Below, piece after piece: positions 7,735 to 17,419 of a DNA stretch of 64,000 nucleotides. The first letter of the stretch is position 1. Each line of letters opens with the position of its first letter. The stretch is from Sanguibacter antarcticus (GTDB taxonomy: Bacteria > Actinomycetota > Actinomycetes > Actinomycetales > Cellulomonadaceae), in NCBI RefSeq assembly GCF_002564005.1, contig NZ_PDJG01000001.1, positions 992,001-1,056,000 on the forward strand, given 5' to 3'. The notes under the pieces were generated by a model that saw nothing but the letters and a program-made list of their open reading frames with translations, made no database searches and was not told where the DNA came from. The position numbers were made by a program, and so were the translations under genes.

Positions 7735-7977
7735 GGAATGACGTCGGTGACCTAGCGACCGAGCCTCGGCGAACGACCATTCATCGAACATGTGTACGAG
7801 ACCTGTGCGGTGGCCGGCGGTGGTCGGAAACGGTGCCGGCGCGGTTCGCCGGAGACCGGCGCGCCGACCCTGACCGCACACGGCGTCGCAAAGAGCCCGT
7901 TATCTTGTGGTAGCAACTACTATGGGCATGTTTAGCACGCGTAGACAGTGCACCTTTCGACGATCAAGAGGTCCCCG

Positions 7978-8940
7978 GTGGTTCGCATCTCTCTCGGCGC
8001 GAGCGGTCTCGTCGTGCCCCCGCTGTGCATCGGGACGATGTACTTCGGTACGCAGGTTCCCGTCCAGGAGTCGCACCGCATCTTGGACCGTGCGCTCGAG
8101 CGTGGGTATGCATTCTTCGACACCGCGAACAACTACGCGTTCTGGGCTGAGGGGGCGGTCGGTGACGAGTCAGAGCAGACGATCGGTTCGTGGCTGCGGT
8201 CCAGAGCCCGCGGCTCCGTGCTGGTCGCGACCAAGGTCGGAGCGCGACCTCAGCCGGGGAGCGCGTCCCTGGACTCGGTCCTCGGACTCTCTCGCCCAGC
8301 GATCCGCGAGCAGGTCGAAGGGAGCCTGCGTCGCCTCCAGACGGACTACGTGGACGTTCTCTACGCACACATCGACGACAGCCTGACCCCGCTGGAAGAG
8401 ACGGTGAGCGCGCTCCTCGACGAGGTCGCGCGCGGCACCGCCCGGCGGATCGCCTGCAGCAACCTGTCCGCCGAACGCCTCAGCGACGCGGTCGACGCCG
8501 TCCAAGGTGGTCCCGGATACTGTGCGATCCAGCAGCGTTTCACCTACCTCACCCCGGCCGAGGGCGCAGACCTGACCCCGCACGTCCTGCTCTCCGAGGA
8601 CGTGATGGAGGTGGCAGAGAGAGCCTCCATGTCCAGGCTCGGATACTCGCCTCTCCTCGGCGGCGCCTACTCCGCACCTGGCCGAGGCGTCCCCGACACG
8701 TACATATCCGAGAACACCGAGCGGCAGCTGAGCGCACTTCGAGACGTCGCGTCGACGTACGAGGTCGACAGCGGACAGGTGGTGCTCGCCTGGATGGCCC
8801 AGCGGTCGCGTCCGGTCGTCCCCGTCGTCGGGGTGTCGAGCGTGCAGCAGCTGGAGTCGGCTCTCGTCGGCGCACAGACACAGCTGGACACCGCGGCGCT
8901 CCAGCACCTGGAACAGCAGCGGGGGACGCAGCACGCCTGA
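7978..8940 (+). CDS. aldo/keto reductase
   Basis: 320 residues from the GTG at 7978, chosen because AAGAGG stands 6-7 bases upstream; an in-frame GTG at 7948 would add 10 residues but has no ribosome site. It is an NADPH-dependent TIM-barrel oxidoreductase. The catalytic tetrad is visible: D48 and Y53 in FFDTANNYAFW, K86 in VATKVG and H131 in LYAHIDD. The cofactor end shows VVPVVGVSSVQQLESAL. The protein lacks some C-terminal loop, consistent with the YakC/YhdN-like branch. The substrate is unknown. The upstream 240 bases hold no other gene. Confidence 0.85.
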   Translation: MVRISLGASGLVVPPLCIGTMYFGTQVPVQESHRILDRALERGYAFFDTANNYAFWAEGAVGDESEQTIGSWLRSRARGSVLVATKVGARPQPGSASLDSVLGLSRPAIREQVEGSLRRLQTDYVDVLYAHIDDSLTPLEETVSALLDEVARGTARRIACSNLSAERLSDAVDAVQGGPGYCAIQQRFTYLTPAEGADLTPHVLLSEDVMEVAERASMSRLGYSPLLGGAYSAPGRGVPDTYISENTERQLSALRDVASTYEVDSGQVVLAWMAQRSRPVVPVVGVSSVQQLESALVGAQTQLDTAALQHLEQQRGTQHA

Positions 8941-8976
8941 CGAGGCCGACCCGCGACGCCCCACCACGCGTGAAGC

Positions 8977-9747
8977 TCAGGACTCGGAATCCCTGAGGGC
9001 GCGATAGAAGGCGATCCGCGCCAGGTCAGGTCTGACCCCGTAAGCCTCGTAGAACACACCGTCCCAGCCCGTGCCGTAGTTCCACTCGAGGCTCATCGCG
9101 CAGACCGCAAGATCAGCCCAGCGGTCACCCACAGCAAGGTCGCCGACGTCGACGATCGCGGCAAAGCGCCCCTCGGCGTCAACCAGCGTGTTCGGAACGC
9201 ACGCGTCACCGTGCACCAGCACCGGGGCATCGACCGGTGGCCGCGCACCGAGCTCCTGCGGCGTCCGCGACACCCACGACTCCCAGTGCAGCGGCACCCC
9301 GGCGACCGGCACCGCATGCAGACGTCGAAGCCCCTCGGCGACAGCCCGCACAGCCTGCTCCGGGCGGGCCCGCCAGACCGCGCTCGCGGCCGAGCCTGCG
9401 TCGAGCGCTGCTGTGATCATCCACTGCCCGGCCCCGTCGTCACCCGAACCCAGCAGGTGCGGAGCAGGAAACCGCCCCTCCAGCCACCGCAGGCGCTCCG
9501 CCTCCCGCCCGAGGTCGATGCCAGCGGCACGGGGGCTCCACTTGAGGTACCGATCCCCGAGCCGCCATGTCTGGCCACCGAGCGCGTTCCTCCACGCCAG
9601 CTCAGGCACGACCGGTGCCGAAGCTGTGTCCGTCCCACAGAGCTCCTCGACTATCAGAGGCGGAGACTCTCCCGGTCCGAGCATGAGGTAGCGAAGCGTC
9701 CACTCGTCGTCCGGCCCGTCAGCGCCGCGAAGATCTGACGCGTTCAC
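8977..9747 (-). CDS. aminoglycoside phosphotransferase (APH)-family kinase
   Basis: 256 residues, GTG start. The C-terminal lobe has the kinase-like catalytic loop VLVHGDACVPNTLVD (HGDxxxxN) and the metal-binding aspartate loop IVDVGDLAVGDRWADLA, as in APH(3')-type enzymes. The N-terminal lobe GDRYLKWSPRAAGIDLGREA contains the ATP-binding lysine. APH-family proteins phosphorylate aminoglycosides, but many chromosomal ones act on sugars, macrolides or unknown small molecules. It is alone on the minus strand with no mobile element beside it, so acquired resistance is not indicated. Confidence 0.8.
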   Translation of the reverse strand: MNASDLRGADGPDDEWTLRYLMLGPGESPPLIVEELCGTDTASAPVVPELAWRNALGGQTWRLGDRYLKWSPRAAGIDLGREAERLRWLEGRFPAPHLLGSGDDGAGQWMITAALDAGSAASAVWRARPEQAVRAVAEGLRRLHAVPVAGVPLHWESWVSRTPQELGARPPVDAPVLVHGDACVPNTLVDAEGRFAAIVDVGDLAVGDRWADLAVCAMSLEWNYGTGWDGVFYEAYGVRPDLARIAFYRALRDSES

Positions 9748-10013
9748 CAGCGACCCCGCCTCATCGTGCCCAGCCTGCCGTGACGAGCGCCGTCATGAAC
9801 CGATCCATGCCACCACACTATGTCGATCGAGGCACGGGCCGGCGGACACCTGCTCACCCGACGCGCCGGCGCACCCAGGCTCAGACGGAGCACTTTCCCC
9901 GACCTGAGGCGCTACCCACCGCGCTGCAAGCCCGTGCTCGGTACCGTGGGAGGAAGAGGTCACCGCTCCGGAGACCTCCAGCAGCACGCCACCACCAGCT
10001 CAAGGAGCCCCAC

Positions 10014-10196
10014 ATGGCAGAGAACAAGTCTGGATTCGGCATGGACGACCTCGGTGCGCTCGCAGGAAAGGCCAAGGAGCACCTCACCGACGAGAACATC
10101 GACGCCATCGCGGAGAAGGTCACCGCTGTCGCTCCCGACTCCGTCGACAAGGCTGTCGCGGCACTGGCCGAGAAGGCGAAGGACGCGAACAACTGA
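10014..10196 (+). CDS. small helical protein, antitoxin-like (MT0933/Rv0909-like), function unknown
   Basis: 60 residues, ATG at 10014 with AAGGAG about 8 bases upstream. The sequence is two amphipathic helices rich in Lys, Asp and Ala: LGALAGKAKEHLTDENIDAI and SVDKAVAALAEKAKDANN. The alternating K/D-A pattern recalls the small actinobacterial proteins related to M. tuberculosis Rv0909/MT0933, annotated as antitoxins. No toxin gene is adjacent. It lies about 100 bases before thrS in the same direction. Confidence 0.6.
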   Translation: MAENKSGFGMDDLGALAGKAKEHLTDENIDAIAEKVTAVAPDSVDKAVAALAEKAKDANN

Positions 10197-10299
10197 CGCG
10201 GTCGGCACCGGTGGCCCACGAGCGCGGCCGGTATCGGTAACATCGAGGGGCACATGTCATCAGGCGTGTGTCCCTCGATCGTCATTGGAGTAGACCACC

Positions 10300-12321
10300 G
10301 TGTCTGAGTCGTCGTTGCTGGGCCAGTCCGTCACCATCACAGTCGATGGGCAGCAGACGACGGTCACCACCGGCACGACCGGCACCCAGCTCTTCGCTGA
10401 CCGTCGTGAGGTCGTCGTGCTGCGTGTCGACGGCGAGCTGCGGGACCTCGCCTCGGAGCTCCTCGAGGGCACGGTCGTCGAGAGCGTCACGATCGACTCG
10501 CCCGACGGTCTCGACGTGCTGCGCCACTCCGCCGCCCACGTCCTCGCGCAGGCGGTGCAGCAGGTCAACCCCTCCGCCCGGCTCGGGATCGGCCCGCCCA
10601 TCAAGGACGGGTTCTACTACGACTTCGACGTCGCAGAGCCTTTCACGCCCGAGGACCTCAAGGCGCTCGAGAAGGCGATGATGCGCATCGTCAAGGAGGG
10701 CCAGACCTTCCGTCGGCGTCCCGTCGCCGACACCGACGCGCTCGTCGAGCTTGCCGACGAGCCCTACAAGGTCGAGCTCGTCGGGCTCAAGGGCACGAGC
10801 GACACCGCCGCCGAGGGCGCGTCGGTCGAGGTCGGTGCAGGTGAGCTGACGATCTACGACAACGTCCGACGCAACGGTGACGTCGCCTGGTCGGACCTCT
10901 GCCGTGGCCCGCACCTGCCGAGCACCAAGCTCATCGGCAACGGGTACCAGCTCATGCGCAGCGCCGCCGCCTACTGGCGCGGCAGCGAGAAGAACCCCCA
11001 GCTGCAGCGCATCTACGGCACCGCGTGGGCGACCAAGGACGCGCTCAAGGAGCACCTCGAACGGCTCGCCGAGGCGGAGCGTCGTGACCACCGCCGCCTC
11101 GGAACCGAGCTCGACCTGTTCTCCTTCCCTGACGAGATCGGCTCTGGTCTCGCGGTGTTCCACCCCAAGGGCGGGATCATCCGTGCGGAGATGGAGCAGT
11201 ACTCCCGCAAGCGGCACGTCGAGGAGGGCTACTCCTTCGTCAACACCCCGCACATCACCAAGGAGCAGCTCTTCCAGACCTCGGGGCACCTCGACTGGTA
11301 CTCGGAGGGCATGTACCCCCCGATGCAGCTCGACGAGGAGCACGACGCCGACGGCGTGGTGCGCAAGGCCGGGCAGAACTACTACCTCAAGCCCATGAAC
11401 TGCCCGATGCACAACCTCATCTTCGCGTCGCGGGGGCGGTCCTACCGCGAGCTGCCGCTGCGCCTCTTCGAGTTCGGGACCGTCTACCGCTACGAGAAGT
11501 CGGGTGTGGTCCACGGGCTCACGCGTGCCCGCGGGTTCACTCAGGACGACGCCCACATCTACTGCTCGCGCGACCAGATGAAGTCCGAGCTCACGAACGC
11601 GCTCACGTTCGTCCTCGGCCTGCTCAAGGACTACGGCCTCGACGACTTCTACCTCGAGCTCTCCACCCGCGACCCCGAGAAGTCGGTCGGGTCGGACGAG
11701 GTCTGGGAGGAAGCGACCCGCACCCTCGCCGAGGTCGCGGCCGAGTCCGGGCTCGAGCTCGTCGCCGACCCCGAGGGGGCAGCGTTCTACGGACCCAAGA
11801 TCTCCGTCCAGGCGCGGGACGCCATCGGACGCACGTGGCAGATGTCGACCATCCAGCTCGACTTCAACCTCCCGGAGAAGTTCGACCTCGAGTACGCGGC
11901 TGCTGACGGCACCCGTCAGCGTCCGGTGATGATCCACCGTGCGCTCTTCGGTTCCATCGAGCGGTTCTTCGCGGTCCTCACGGAGCACTACGCGGGTGCG
12001 TTCCCGGCCTGGCTCGCGCCGGTCCAGGTTCTCGCGGTCCCCGTCGCCGAGCCGTTCAACGACTACCTCGCCGACGTGGTCGCACAGCTGCGTGCGAGCG
12101 GGATCCGCGCCGACCTCGACGACAGCAGCGACCGCTTCGCGAAGAAGATCCGCACCGCGTCCACGCAGAAGATCCCGTTCGTGCTCATCGCCGGGGGAGA
12201 GGACGCCGAGGCCGGCGCCGTGTCCTTCCGGTACCGCGACGGGCGCCAGGACAACGGCGTACCCATCGCGGACGCGATCGAGCGTGTCCGCGCCGCGGTG
12301 CGGGACCGGGTCCAGGTGTGA
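10300..12321 (+). CDS. thrS: threonyl-tRNA synthetase
   Basis: 673 residues, GTG start, full length. Domains in order: TGS (about 10-70); the editing/second additional domain with HSAAH (76-80) and a later CRGPHL; the class II catalytic core with MNCPMHN (zinc cysteine), [20 protein letters not shown] (motif 2 and zinc histidine) and [15 protein letters not shown] (motif 3); and the anticodon-binding domain from about residue 570. It charges tRNA-Thr in the cytoplasm. Its stop overlaps the start of the HIT-family gene, so they are cotranscribed, the same order as in mycobacteria. I see no T-box leader. Confidence 0.97.
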   Translation: MSESSLLGQSVTITVDGQQTTVTTGTTGTQLFADRREVVVLRVDGELRDLASELLEGTVVESVTIDSPDGLDVLRHSAAHVLAQAVQQVNPSARLGIGPPIKDGFYYDFDVAEPFTPEDLKALEKAMMRIVKEGQTFRRRPVADTDALVELADEPYKVELVGLKGTSDTAAEGASVEVGAGELTIYDNVRRNGDVAWSDLCRGPHLPSTKLIGNGYQLMRSAAAYWRGSEKNPQLQRIYGTAWATKDALKEHLERLAEAERRDHRRLGTELDLFSFPDEIGSGLAVFHPKGGIIRAEMEQYSRKRHVEEGYSFVNTPHITKEQLFQTSGHLDWYSEGMYPPMQLDEEHDADGVVRKAGQNYYLKPMNCPMHNLIFASRGRSYRELPLRLFEFGTVYRYEKSGVVHGLTRARGFTQDDAHIYCSRDQMKSELTNALTFVLGLLKDYGLDDFYLELSTRDPEKSVGSDEVWEEATRTLAEVAAESGLELVADPEGAAFYGPKISVQARDAIGRTWQMSTIQLDFNLPEKFDLEYAAADGTRQRPVMIHRALFGSIERFFAVLTEHYAGAFPAWLAPVQVLAVPVAEPFNDYLADVVAQLRASGIRADLDDSSDRFAKKIRTASTQKIPFVLIAGGEDAEAGAVSFRYRDGRQDNGVPIADAIERVRAAVRDRVQV

Positions 12322-12908
12322 GCGAGACCTCCGGGGAGCACCCCGGCGTCCCGGACGCGCTCGAACGGCTGTGGACGCCGCACCGGATGATCTACATCGG
12401 CGGGCAGGACAAACCTGTCGACGCGACCTCTGCGTCCTGCCCGTTCTGCTCGATCCCCGCGCGCGACGACGAGGACGCCCTCATCGTCGCGCGCGGGACG
12501 CACGCCTACGTGGTGCTCAACCTGTACCCGTACAACTCTGGGCACCTCCTCGTGTGCCCGTACCGGCACGTCGCCGACTACACCGAGCTCACCGAGCCCG
12601 AGGTCGCCGAGGTCGCCGCACTCACCCGGACAGCGATGTCCGTGGTGCGTGAGGTGTCCTCGCCGCACGGGTTCAACCTCGGGATGAACCAGGGCGCTGT
12701 CGCTGGCGCCGGCATCGCCGCTCACCTCCACCAGCACGTCGTGCCCCGGTGGGAGGGCGACTCCAACTTCTTGCCCGTCGTCGCGCGCACCAAGGCGCTC
12801 CCGCAGCTGTTGTCCCAGACACGGCAGCTGCTCGCCGACCGGTGGCCCACGGCCGCAGCACCTGACCACGACACGAGTGCGTCCACCCCGACGCACGAGG
12901 AGGGATAG
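12318..12908 (+). CDS. HIT-family hydrolase/AP4A phosphorylase-like protein
   Basis: 196 residues. HLHQH at residues 136-140 is the histidine triad that holds and attacks the alpha-phosphate of nucleotide substrates. C41 and C44 (CPFC) with a later histidine form the zinc site of this branch, related to mycobacterial Rv2613c, described as an AP4A phosphorylase. The GTG start overlaps the thrS stop by 4 bases, so translation is coupled to thrS. Since aminoacyl-tRNA synthetases produce Ap4A, the pairing makes functional sense (inference). Confidence 0.85.
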   Translation: MSETSGEHPGVPDALERLWTPHRMIYIGGQDKPVDATSASCPFCSIPARDDEDALIVARGTHAYVVLNLYPYNSGHLLVCPYRHVADYTELTEPEVAEVAALTRTAMSVVREVSSPHGFNLGMNQGAVAGAGIAAHLHQHVVPRWEGDSNFLPVVARTKALPQLLSQTRQLLADRWPTAAAPDHDTSASTPTHEEG

Positions 12909-12911
12909 CAC

Positions 12912-13538
12912 GTGCTGAGCCGACTGAGGGGCGTCATGACGATGCTCTTCACCCCCCTCGCCCGCGTGCTCCTCCGGGCAGGAGTCTCACCCGACGCCGT
13001 GACGGCGCTCGGTGCCGTCGGCGTGCTCGTCACGGCCCTGTGGGCGTTCCCGACGGACCACCTCGCGGTCGGCTCCGTCGTCATCGCCCTCTTCGCGTTC
13101 CTCGATGCGCTCGACGGCACGATGGCACGTCTCTCCGGCCGGTCCAGCCTCTGGGGAGCGTTCCTCGACTCGACGCTCGACCGGCTCGCGGACGCCGCCA
13201 TCTTCTGCGGGCTCGCCGCCTACTTCCTCGTCCAGCACGACGGTGGTCTGCGCACGTACGGCACGATCGCGGCCCTGGCCTGCCTCGTCTTCGGTTCCCT
13301 CGTCTCCTATGCACGAGCTCGTGCCGAAGGCCTCGGCATGACGGCGAACGTCGGGATCGCGGAACGCGCTGACCGCCTCCTCGTCTCCCTCGCTGCCACC
13401 GTGCTCGTCGGCCTCGGAGCCCCCGCACAGGTGCTCGTCGGCGCACTCGTGCTCCTTGCCCTGGCCAGCCTCGTCACTGTCGTCCAGCGGATGCTGACCG
13501 TCCGCCACCAGGCGTTCGCCGTACCGAGCCCCTCATGA
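12912..13538 (+). CDS. pgsA: phosphatidylinositol phosphate synthase (CDP-alcohol phosphatidyltransferase)
   Basis: 208 residues, an integral membrane enzyme. The CDP-alcohol phosphatidyltransferase signature is complete: D65-x2-D68-G-x2-A-R-x8-G82-x3-D86-x3-D90. Several hydrophobic segments are visible (for example VGSVVIALFAFLDAL and VLVGALVLLALASLVTVV). It would join CDP-diacylglycerol and inositol 1-phosphate to give PIP, the first lipid on the way to PI and the PI-mannosides. The assignment to PIP rather than PG synthesis rests on the downstream patA and pimA, with which it overlaps as in mycobacteria. GTG start, 3 bases after the HIT gene. Confidence 0.9.
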   Translation: MLSRLRGVMTMLFTPLARVLLRAGVSPDAVTALGAVGVLVTALWAFPTDHLAVGSVVIALFAFLDALDGTMARLSGRSSLWGAFLDSTLDRLADAAIFCGLAAYFLVQHDGGLRTYGTIAALACLVFGSLVSYARARAEGLGMTANVGIAERADRLLVSLAATVLVGLGAPAQVLVGALVLLALASLVTVVQRMLTVRHQAFAVPSPS

Positions 13539-14509
13539 TCGACTCAGCACGAGCCTTCCACCTCGCGTGGCGCCACGTCGGCACGCTCCCGCCCGTGATC
13601 GTGCGTGGACTGTTCTCGGTCGTCGCCGACGTCGCGTCGTTGAGCCGTCGCGGTGGCGTCGACCAGCTCCGTCGCAACCTTCGTCGTGCGCGCCCTGAGG
13701 CCTCCGCGCGGGAGATCCGCACGCTCGCTCGCCGCGGTATGCGGTCCTACATGCGGTACTACCGCGAGGTGTTCGTGCTCCAACGCACGAGCGAGGCACA
13801 GATCGCTGCGCGTGTGCGCGTCGACGGCCTCGAGAACTGCACCCGTTTCACCGACGCCGGTGTCTCACCTGTCGTCGCGCTCACCCACCAGGGGAACTGG
13901 GACCTCGCCGGGGTCTACGCCTCGCGGCACATCGCCCCAGTCCTCACCGTGGCCGAGCGCCTCGAGCCACCAGCCCTCTACGAGGAGTTCAAGGCGTTCC
14001 GCGAGGGGCTCGGCATGGAGATCCTCACGGCCGGGGACGGCGACGTCTTCCGCAGGCTCATGCGCGAGGCGAGGAGCCCAGCACCAGCGCGCCTCATCTG
14101 CCTGCTCGCCGACCGTGACCTCAGCCACAACGGCATCGAGGCCCGGCTCTTCGACGCCCAGGTCCGCGTCGCGACAGGCCCTGCCGCCCTCGCTGTGGCG
14201 TGCGGTGCGCCCCTCGTCGGAGCGAACATCGTCTACGAGCGGCTCACCGGCGCACGTCGTCGCGCCGCGGGCAGCCCGTGGGGCATCGTCATCACGTTCC
14301 ACCCGGCCGTCGACGTCCCGACAGCGGGCACCAAGGGCGAGCGCATGCAGGCCGCGACCCAAGGCTGGGTCGACGCGGTGAGCCCCGGTCTCGCCGAGCA
14401 CCCCGAAGACTGGCACATGCTCCAGAAGGTGTTCGTCGACGACCTCGACCCGGTGCGCCTGGCGCACACCAACCAGCGGACGGACACGCCATGGCACAGC
14501 GAAGCCTGA
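13535..14509 (+). CDS. patA: phosphatidylinositol mannoside acyltransferase (PatA-like)
   Basis: 324 residues of the LpxL/HtrB-like acyltransferase family. The catalytic HX4D motif is H118-QGNW-D123 (LTHQGNWDLAG), followed by LLADRDLSHNGIEARLFD. It would transfer an acyl chain from acyl-CoA to the mannose of PIM on the inner face of the membrane. Its ATG overlaps the pgsA stop (ATGA), and pimA begins inside its last 19 bases, so pgsA-patA-pimA form a translationally coupled unit for PI-mannoside synthesis. Confidence 0.9.
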   Translation: MIDSARAFHLAWRHVGTLPPVIVRGLFSVVADVASLSRRGGVDQLRRNLRRARPEASAREIRTLARRGMRSYMRYYREVFVLQRTSEAQIAARVRVDGLENCTRFTDAGVSPVVALTHQGNWDLAGVYASRHIAPVLTVAERLEPPALYEEFKAFREGLGMEILTAGDGDVFRRLMREARSPAPARLICLLADRDLSHNGIEARLFDAQVRVATGPAALAVACGAPLVGANIVYERLTGARRRAAGSPWGIVITFHPAVDVPTAGTKGERMQAATQGWVDAVSPGLAEHPEDWHMLQKVFVDDLDPVRLAHTNQRTDTPWHSEA

Positions 14510-15696
14510 GAGTCGGGATCGTCTGCCCGTACTCGTTCGACGTCCCCGGCGGGGTCCAGTTCCACGTCCGCGACCTCGCCGAGGCGCTCATGGCGCAGGG
14601 GCACACCGTCTCCGTGCTCGCCCCCGCCGACGAGGACACACCCATCCCCGACTACATCACGTCCGCCGGGAAGGCGATCCCCGTGAAGTACAACGGATCG
14701 GTCGCCCGGATGACCTTCGGCCCCCGCACCGCAGCCAAGGTGCGCCGATGGCTCAAGGAGGGCGAGTTCGACATCCTCCACCTCCACGAGCCCGTCACAC
14801 CGAGCCTCGGCATGCTCGCCCTGTGGATCGCACAAGGACCCATCGTCGGCACCTTCCACACAGCGCTCATCCGGTCACGAGCGCTGCAGATGGCGTACCC
14901 GCTCGTCCGCCAGAGCCTCGAGAAGATCTCCGCTCGCATCGCCGTCTCCGAAGACGCACGCCGCACGCTGGTCGAGCACATGGGCGGGGACGCGGTCGTC
15001 ATCCCCAACGGGGTGTACGTCGAGAAGTTCGCCTCGGCGTCTGCGCTCCCGGACTGGACCGGTACGCCCGGTGCGCCGACCATCGCCTTCCTCGGTCGCC
15101 TCGACGAACCTCGCAAGGGCCTGCCGGTCCTGACCGGGGCGATCCCAGCGATCCTCGCTGAGGTCCCGGGCGCACGGTTCCTCGTCGCAGGACGCGGTGA
15201 CGACGGCCAGGCTGCGGCGCTCGAGGCGCTCGGCGAACAAGCGCGGTCCGTCGAGTTCCTCGGCTCCATCAGCGACGACGAGAAAGCACAGCTGCTCTCC
15301 TCTGTCGATCTCTATGTCGCGCCGCAGACCGGCGGGGAGAGCTTCGGCATCGTGCTCGTCGAGGCCATGAGCGCCGGGGCGTGCGTCGTCGCGAGCGACC
15401 TCGGTGCCTTCGAGCGCGTCCTCGACGACGGCCAGGCAGGCTTCATCTTCCGCGTCGGAGACAGCGCCGACCTCGCCCGAGCAGTCCTCGACGCGCTCGC
15501 CGACCCGGCCGGCCGAGCCGAGAAGATCTCCTACGCGAGCCGCAGCGTGCTCCAGTTCGACTGGTCGACCGTGACCGGTCAGGTGCTCACCGTCTACGAG
15601 ATGGTCCTCGAGGCGAGCCGCGCGCTCGGCGGCGTCCGCGAAGACCCGTCGTCGATCCGGCCCGGCCGCGGCCGATGGACCGAGGTCACGTCATGA
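14491..15696 (+). CDS. pimA: phosphatidylinositol alpha-mannosyltransferase
   Basis: 401 residues, a GT-B fold glycosyltransferase of family GT4. The N-terminal PYSFDVPGGVQFHVRDLAEA has the glycine loop and the lipid-contacting helix region; IVGTFHT follows; the donor site contains FVRLGRL-like AFLGRLDEPRKG, VAGRGDDG and GGESFGIVLVEAMSAG with the GT4 EX7E acids. PimA adds the first mannose from GDP-mannose to PI at the inner leaflet. ATG at 14491 inside the end of patA is the start, since the upstream part of the open frame is a shadow of patA. Confidence 0.93.
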   Translation: MAQRSLRVGIVCPYSFDVPGGVQFHVRDLAEALMAQGHTVSVLAPADEDTPIPDYITSAGKAIPVKYNGSVARMTFGPRTAAKVRRWLKEGEFDILHLHEPVTPSLGMLALWIAQGPIVGTFHTALIRSRALQMAYPLVRQSLEKISARIAVSEDARRTLVEHMGGDAVVIPNGVYVEKFASASALPDWTGTPGAPTIAFLGRLDEPRKGLPVLTGAIPAILAEVPGARFLVAGRGDDGQAAALEALGEQARSVEFLGSISDDEKAQLLSSVDLYVAPQTGGESFGIVLVEAMSAGACVVASDLGAFERVLDDGQAGFIFRVGDSADLARAVLDALADPAGRAEKISYASRSVLQFDWSTVTGQVLTVYEMVLEASRALGGVREDPSSIRPGRGRWTEVTS

Positions 15697-16412
15697 CCTG
15701 GTCCGAGACCACGATCCTCGTCCTGATCATGCTCGCGCTGGTGGCCTGGCTCCTGTGGGTCTCGGCATCGAGGCTCGACCGACTCCACCGCAAGGTCGTC
15801 GCATCACGCCTCGCCCTGGACTCCCAGCTCGTCCGTCGCTCCGCGGCTGCCGTCGACCTCGCAGCCTCTGGCGCGCTCGACCCGGTGAGCTCCGTCCTCG
15901 TCGCGGAGGCAGCCCACGAGTCCTCCGTCGCCGAAGACTCCGGAGGTCACCAGCTCGTCGCAGCAGTCCCCGACCTTGCCGACCTCGTCGCGCTCACACG
16001 CCAAGACGCCGCCGACCACCGGGCGCCGACGCGCAAGGGAGTGTCGCGAGCGCTCGGCACCGGCTTCAGCGACGACCGGGCCCAGGCAGAGAGCATCCTC
16101 TCGGCCACCCTGCGCACCGTCCTGGAGGACCCCACCGAGGTAGAGGAGCTCTACCGATCACCGGACGGCGACGCTCTCCTCGAAGCGCTCGCGGCGGCCT
16201 GGTACCGGGTCCAGCTTGCCCGACGCTTCCACAACGAGGCCGTCGCCCAGGCTCAGCGCGTGCGCAGCAAGGCTGTCGTCCGGGCGGTGCGGCTCGCCGG
16301 GCACGCGGTCATGCCAGAGACGGTCGAGCTCGACGACGCCTGGCCCACGGCACTGCGGCGACCCGGTGCGACGGGTGGACGAGGAGCCTCGACGGGCACC
16401 CTCTCGGCGTAG
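15693..16412 (+). CDS. LemA-like membrane protein
   Basis: 239 residues, ATG overlapping the pimA stop (ATGA). Residues 5-25 (TTILVLIMLALVAWLLWVS) form one membrane helix, then a cytoplasmic part beginning ASRLDRLHRKVVASRLALDS, as in LemA-family proteins and in the gene found next to pimA in other actinobacteria. The region around WYRVQLARRFHNEAVAQAQ near the C-terminus also fits the LemA helical bundle (YN.AV..YN). Function is unknown. Coupling to pimA suggests a role at the membrane connected to PIM synthesis, but that is inference only. Confidence 0.7.
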   Translation: MTWSETTILVLIMLALVAWLLWVSASRLDRLHRKVVASRLALDSQLVRRSAAAVDLAASGALDPVSSVLVAEAAHESSVAEDSGGHQLVAAVPDLADLVALTRQDAADHRAPTRKGVSRALGTGFSDDRAQAESILSATLRTVLEDPTEVEELYRSPDGDALLEALAAAWYRVQLARRFHNEAVAQAQRVRSKAVVRAVRLAGHAVMPETVELDDAWPTALRRPGATGGRGASTGTLSA

Positions 16413-16476
16413 CATTGAGCCTTACGGCGTGGTCAACGGGCTACGTGATCCGACGCAAGACTGAGTGAGGTTTGCT

Positions 16477-17412
16477 GTGCCAAGCGAGAACACGTCACGT
16501 GAGGGAACTGCGACTGCCGCAGAGGCGAACGACATCGTCGGCAGCGCCAGGGTCAAGCGGGGCATGGCGGAGATGCTCAAGGGTGGCGTCATCATGGACG
16601 TGGTCACGCCCGAGCAGGCGAAGATCGCCGAGGATGCCGGAGCCGTCGCGGTCATGGCGCTCGAGCGTGTGCCCGCCGACATCCGTGCACAGGGTGGCGT
16701 CTCGCGGATGAGCGACCCGGACATGATCGACGGCATCATCGAGATGGTCTCGATCCCCGTCATGGCGAAGGCCCGCATCGGGCACTTCGTCGAGGCGCAG
16801 GTGCTCCAGTCGCTCGGTGTCGACTACATCGACGAGTCCGAGGTCCTGACCCCGGCGGACTACGCCAACCACATCGACAAGTGGTCCTTCACTGCACCGT
16901 TCGTGTGTGGCGCGACCAACCTCGGCGAGGCCCTGCGCCGCATCAACGAGGGCGCAGCGATGATCCGGTCGAAGGGCGAGGCCGGCACCGGCGACGTCTC
17001 GAACGCGACGATGCACATGCGCACCATCCGGGCGGAGATCCGACGCCTGAGCTCGATGGCTGAGGACGAGCTCTTCGTCGCGGCAAAAGAGCTCCAGGCC
17101 CCCTACGACCTCGTGGTCGAGGTAGCGCGCACCGGCAAGCTCCCCGTCGTGATGTTCACGGCAGGCGGCATCGCGACGCCGTCCGACGCCGCGATGATGA
17201 TGCAGCTGGGGGCTGAGGGCGTGTTCGTCGGTTCCGGCATCTTCAAGTCGGGCAACCCGGCAGAGCGCGCCGCCGCGATCGTCAAGGCGACGACCTTCTA
17301 CGACGACCCCGACGTCATCGCGAAGGTCTCCCGTGGTCTGGGCGAAGCGATGGTCGGCATCAACGTCGACGAGATCCCTGAGCCCCACCGTCTCGCAGAG
17401 CGCGGCTGGTGA
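16477..17412 (+). CDS. pdxS: pyridoxal 5'-phosphate synthase, PdxS subunit
   Basis: 311 residues from the GTG at 16477, favoured over GTG 16465 because GTGAGG stands 6-7 bases before it. This (beta/alpha)8 barrel makes PLP from ribose 5-phosphate, glyceraldehyde 3-phosphate and ammonia. [20 protein letters not shown] (D41), [20 protein letters not shown], the Schiff-base lysine region [14 protein letters not shown] (K98) and [10 protein letters not shown] (phosphate loop) are all present. Its glutaminase partner pdxT is nearby, separated by a Nudix gene. Confidence 0.97.
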   Translation: MPSENTSREGTATAAEANDIVGSARVKRGMAEMLKGGVIMDVVTPEQAKIAEDAGAVAVMALERVPADIRAQGGVSRMSDPDMIDGIIEMVSIPVMAKARIGHFVEAQVLQSLGVDYIDESEVLTPADYANHIDKWSFTAPFVCGATNLGEALRRINEGAAMIRSKGEAGTGDVSNATMHMRTIRAEIRRLSSMAEDELFVAAKELQAPYDLVVEVARTGKLPVVMFTAGGIATPSDAAMMMQLGAEGVFVGSGIFKSGNPAERAAAIVKATTFYDDPDVIAKVSRGLGEAMVGINVDEIPEPHRLAERGW

Positions 17413-17419
17413 GCAGAGC

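Noticed and set aside
8977..9747. Acquired aminoglycoside resistance from the APH-type gene
   Set aside because: No mobile element, integron or composition change is next to it. The family includes many chromosomal kinases with other substrates.
10197..10299. A T-box leader before thrS
   Set aside because: The gap of about 100 bases is too short and has no T-box core sequence or specifier-loop-like structure.
10282..11988. A 568-codon minus-strand open frame opposite thrS
   Set aside because: It mirrors thrS, with Glu/Val/Leu/Arg-rich low-complexity translation typical of antisense frames in high-GC DNA.
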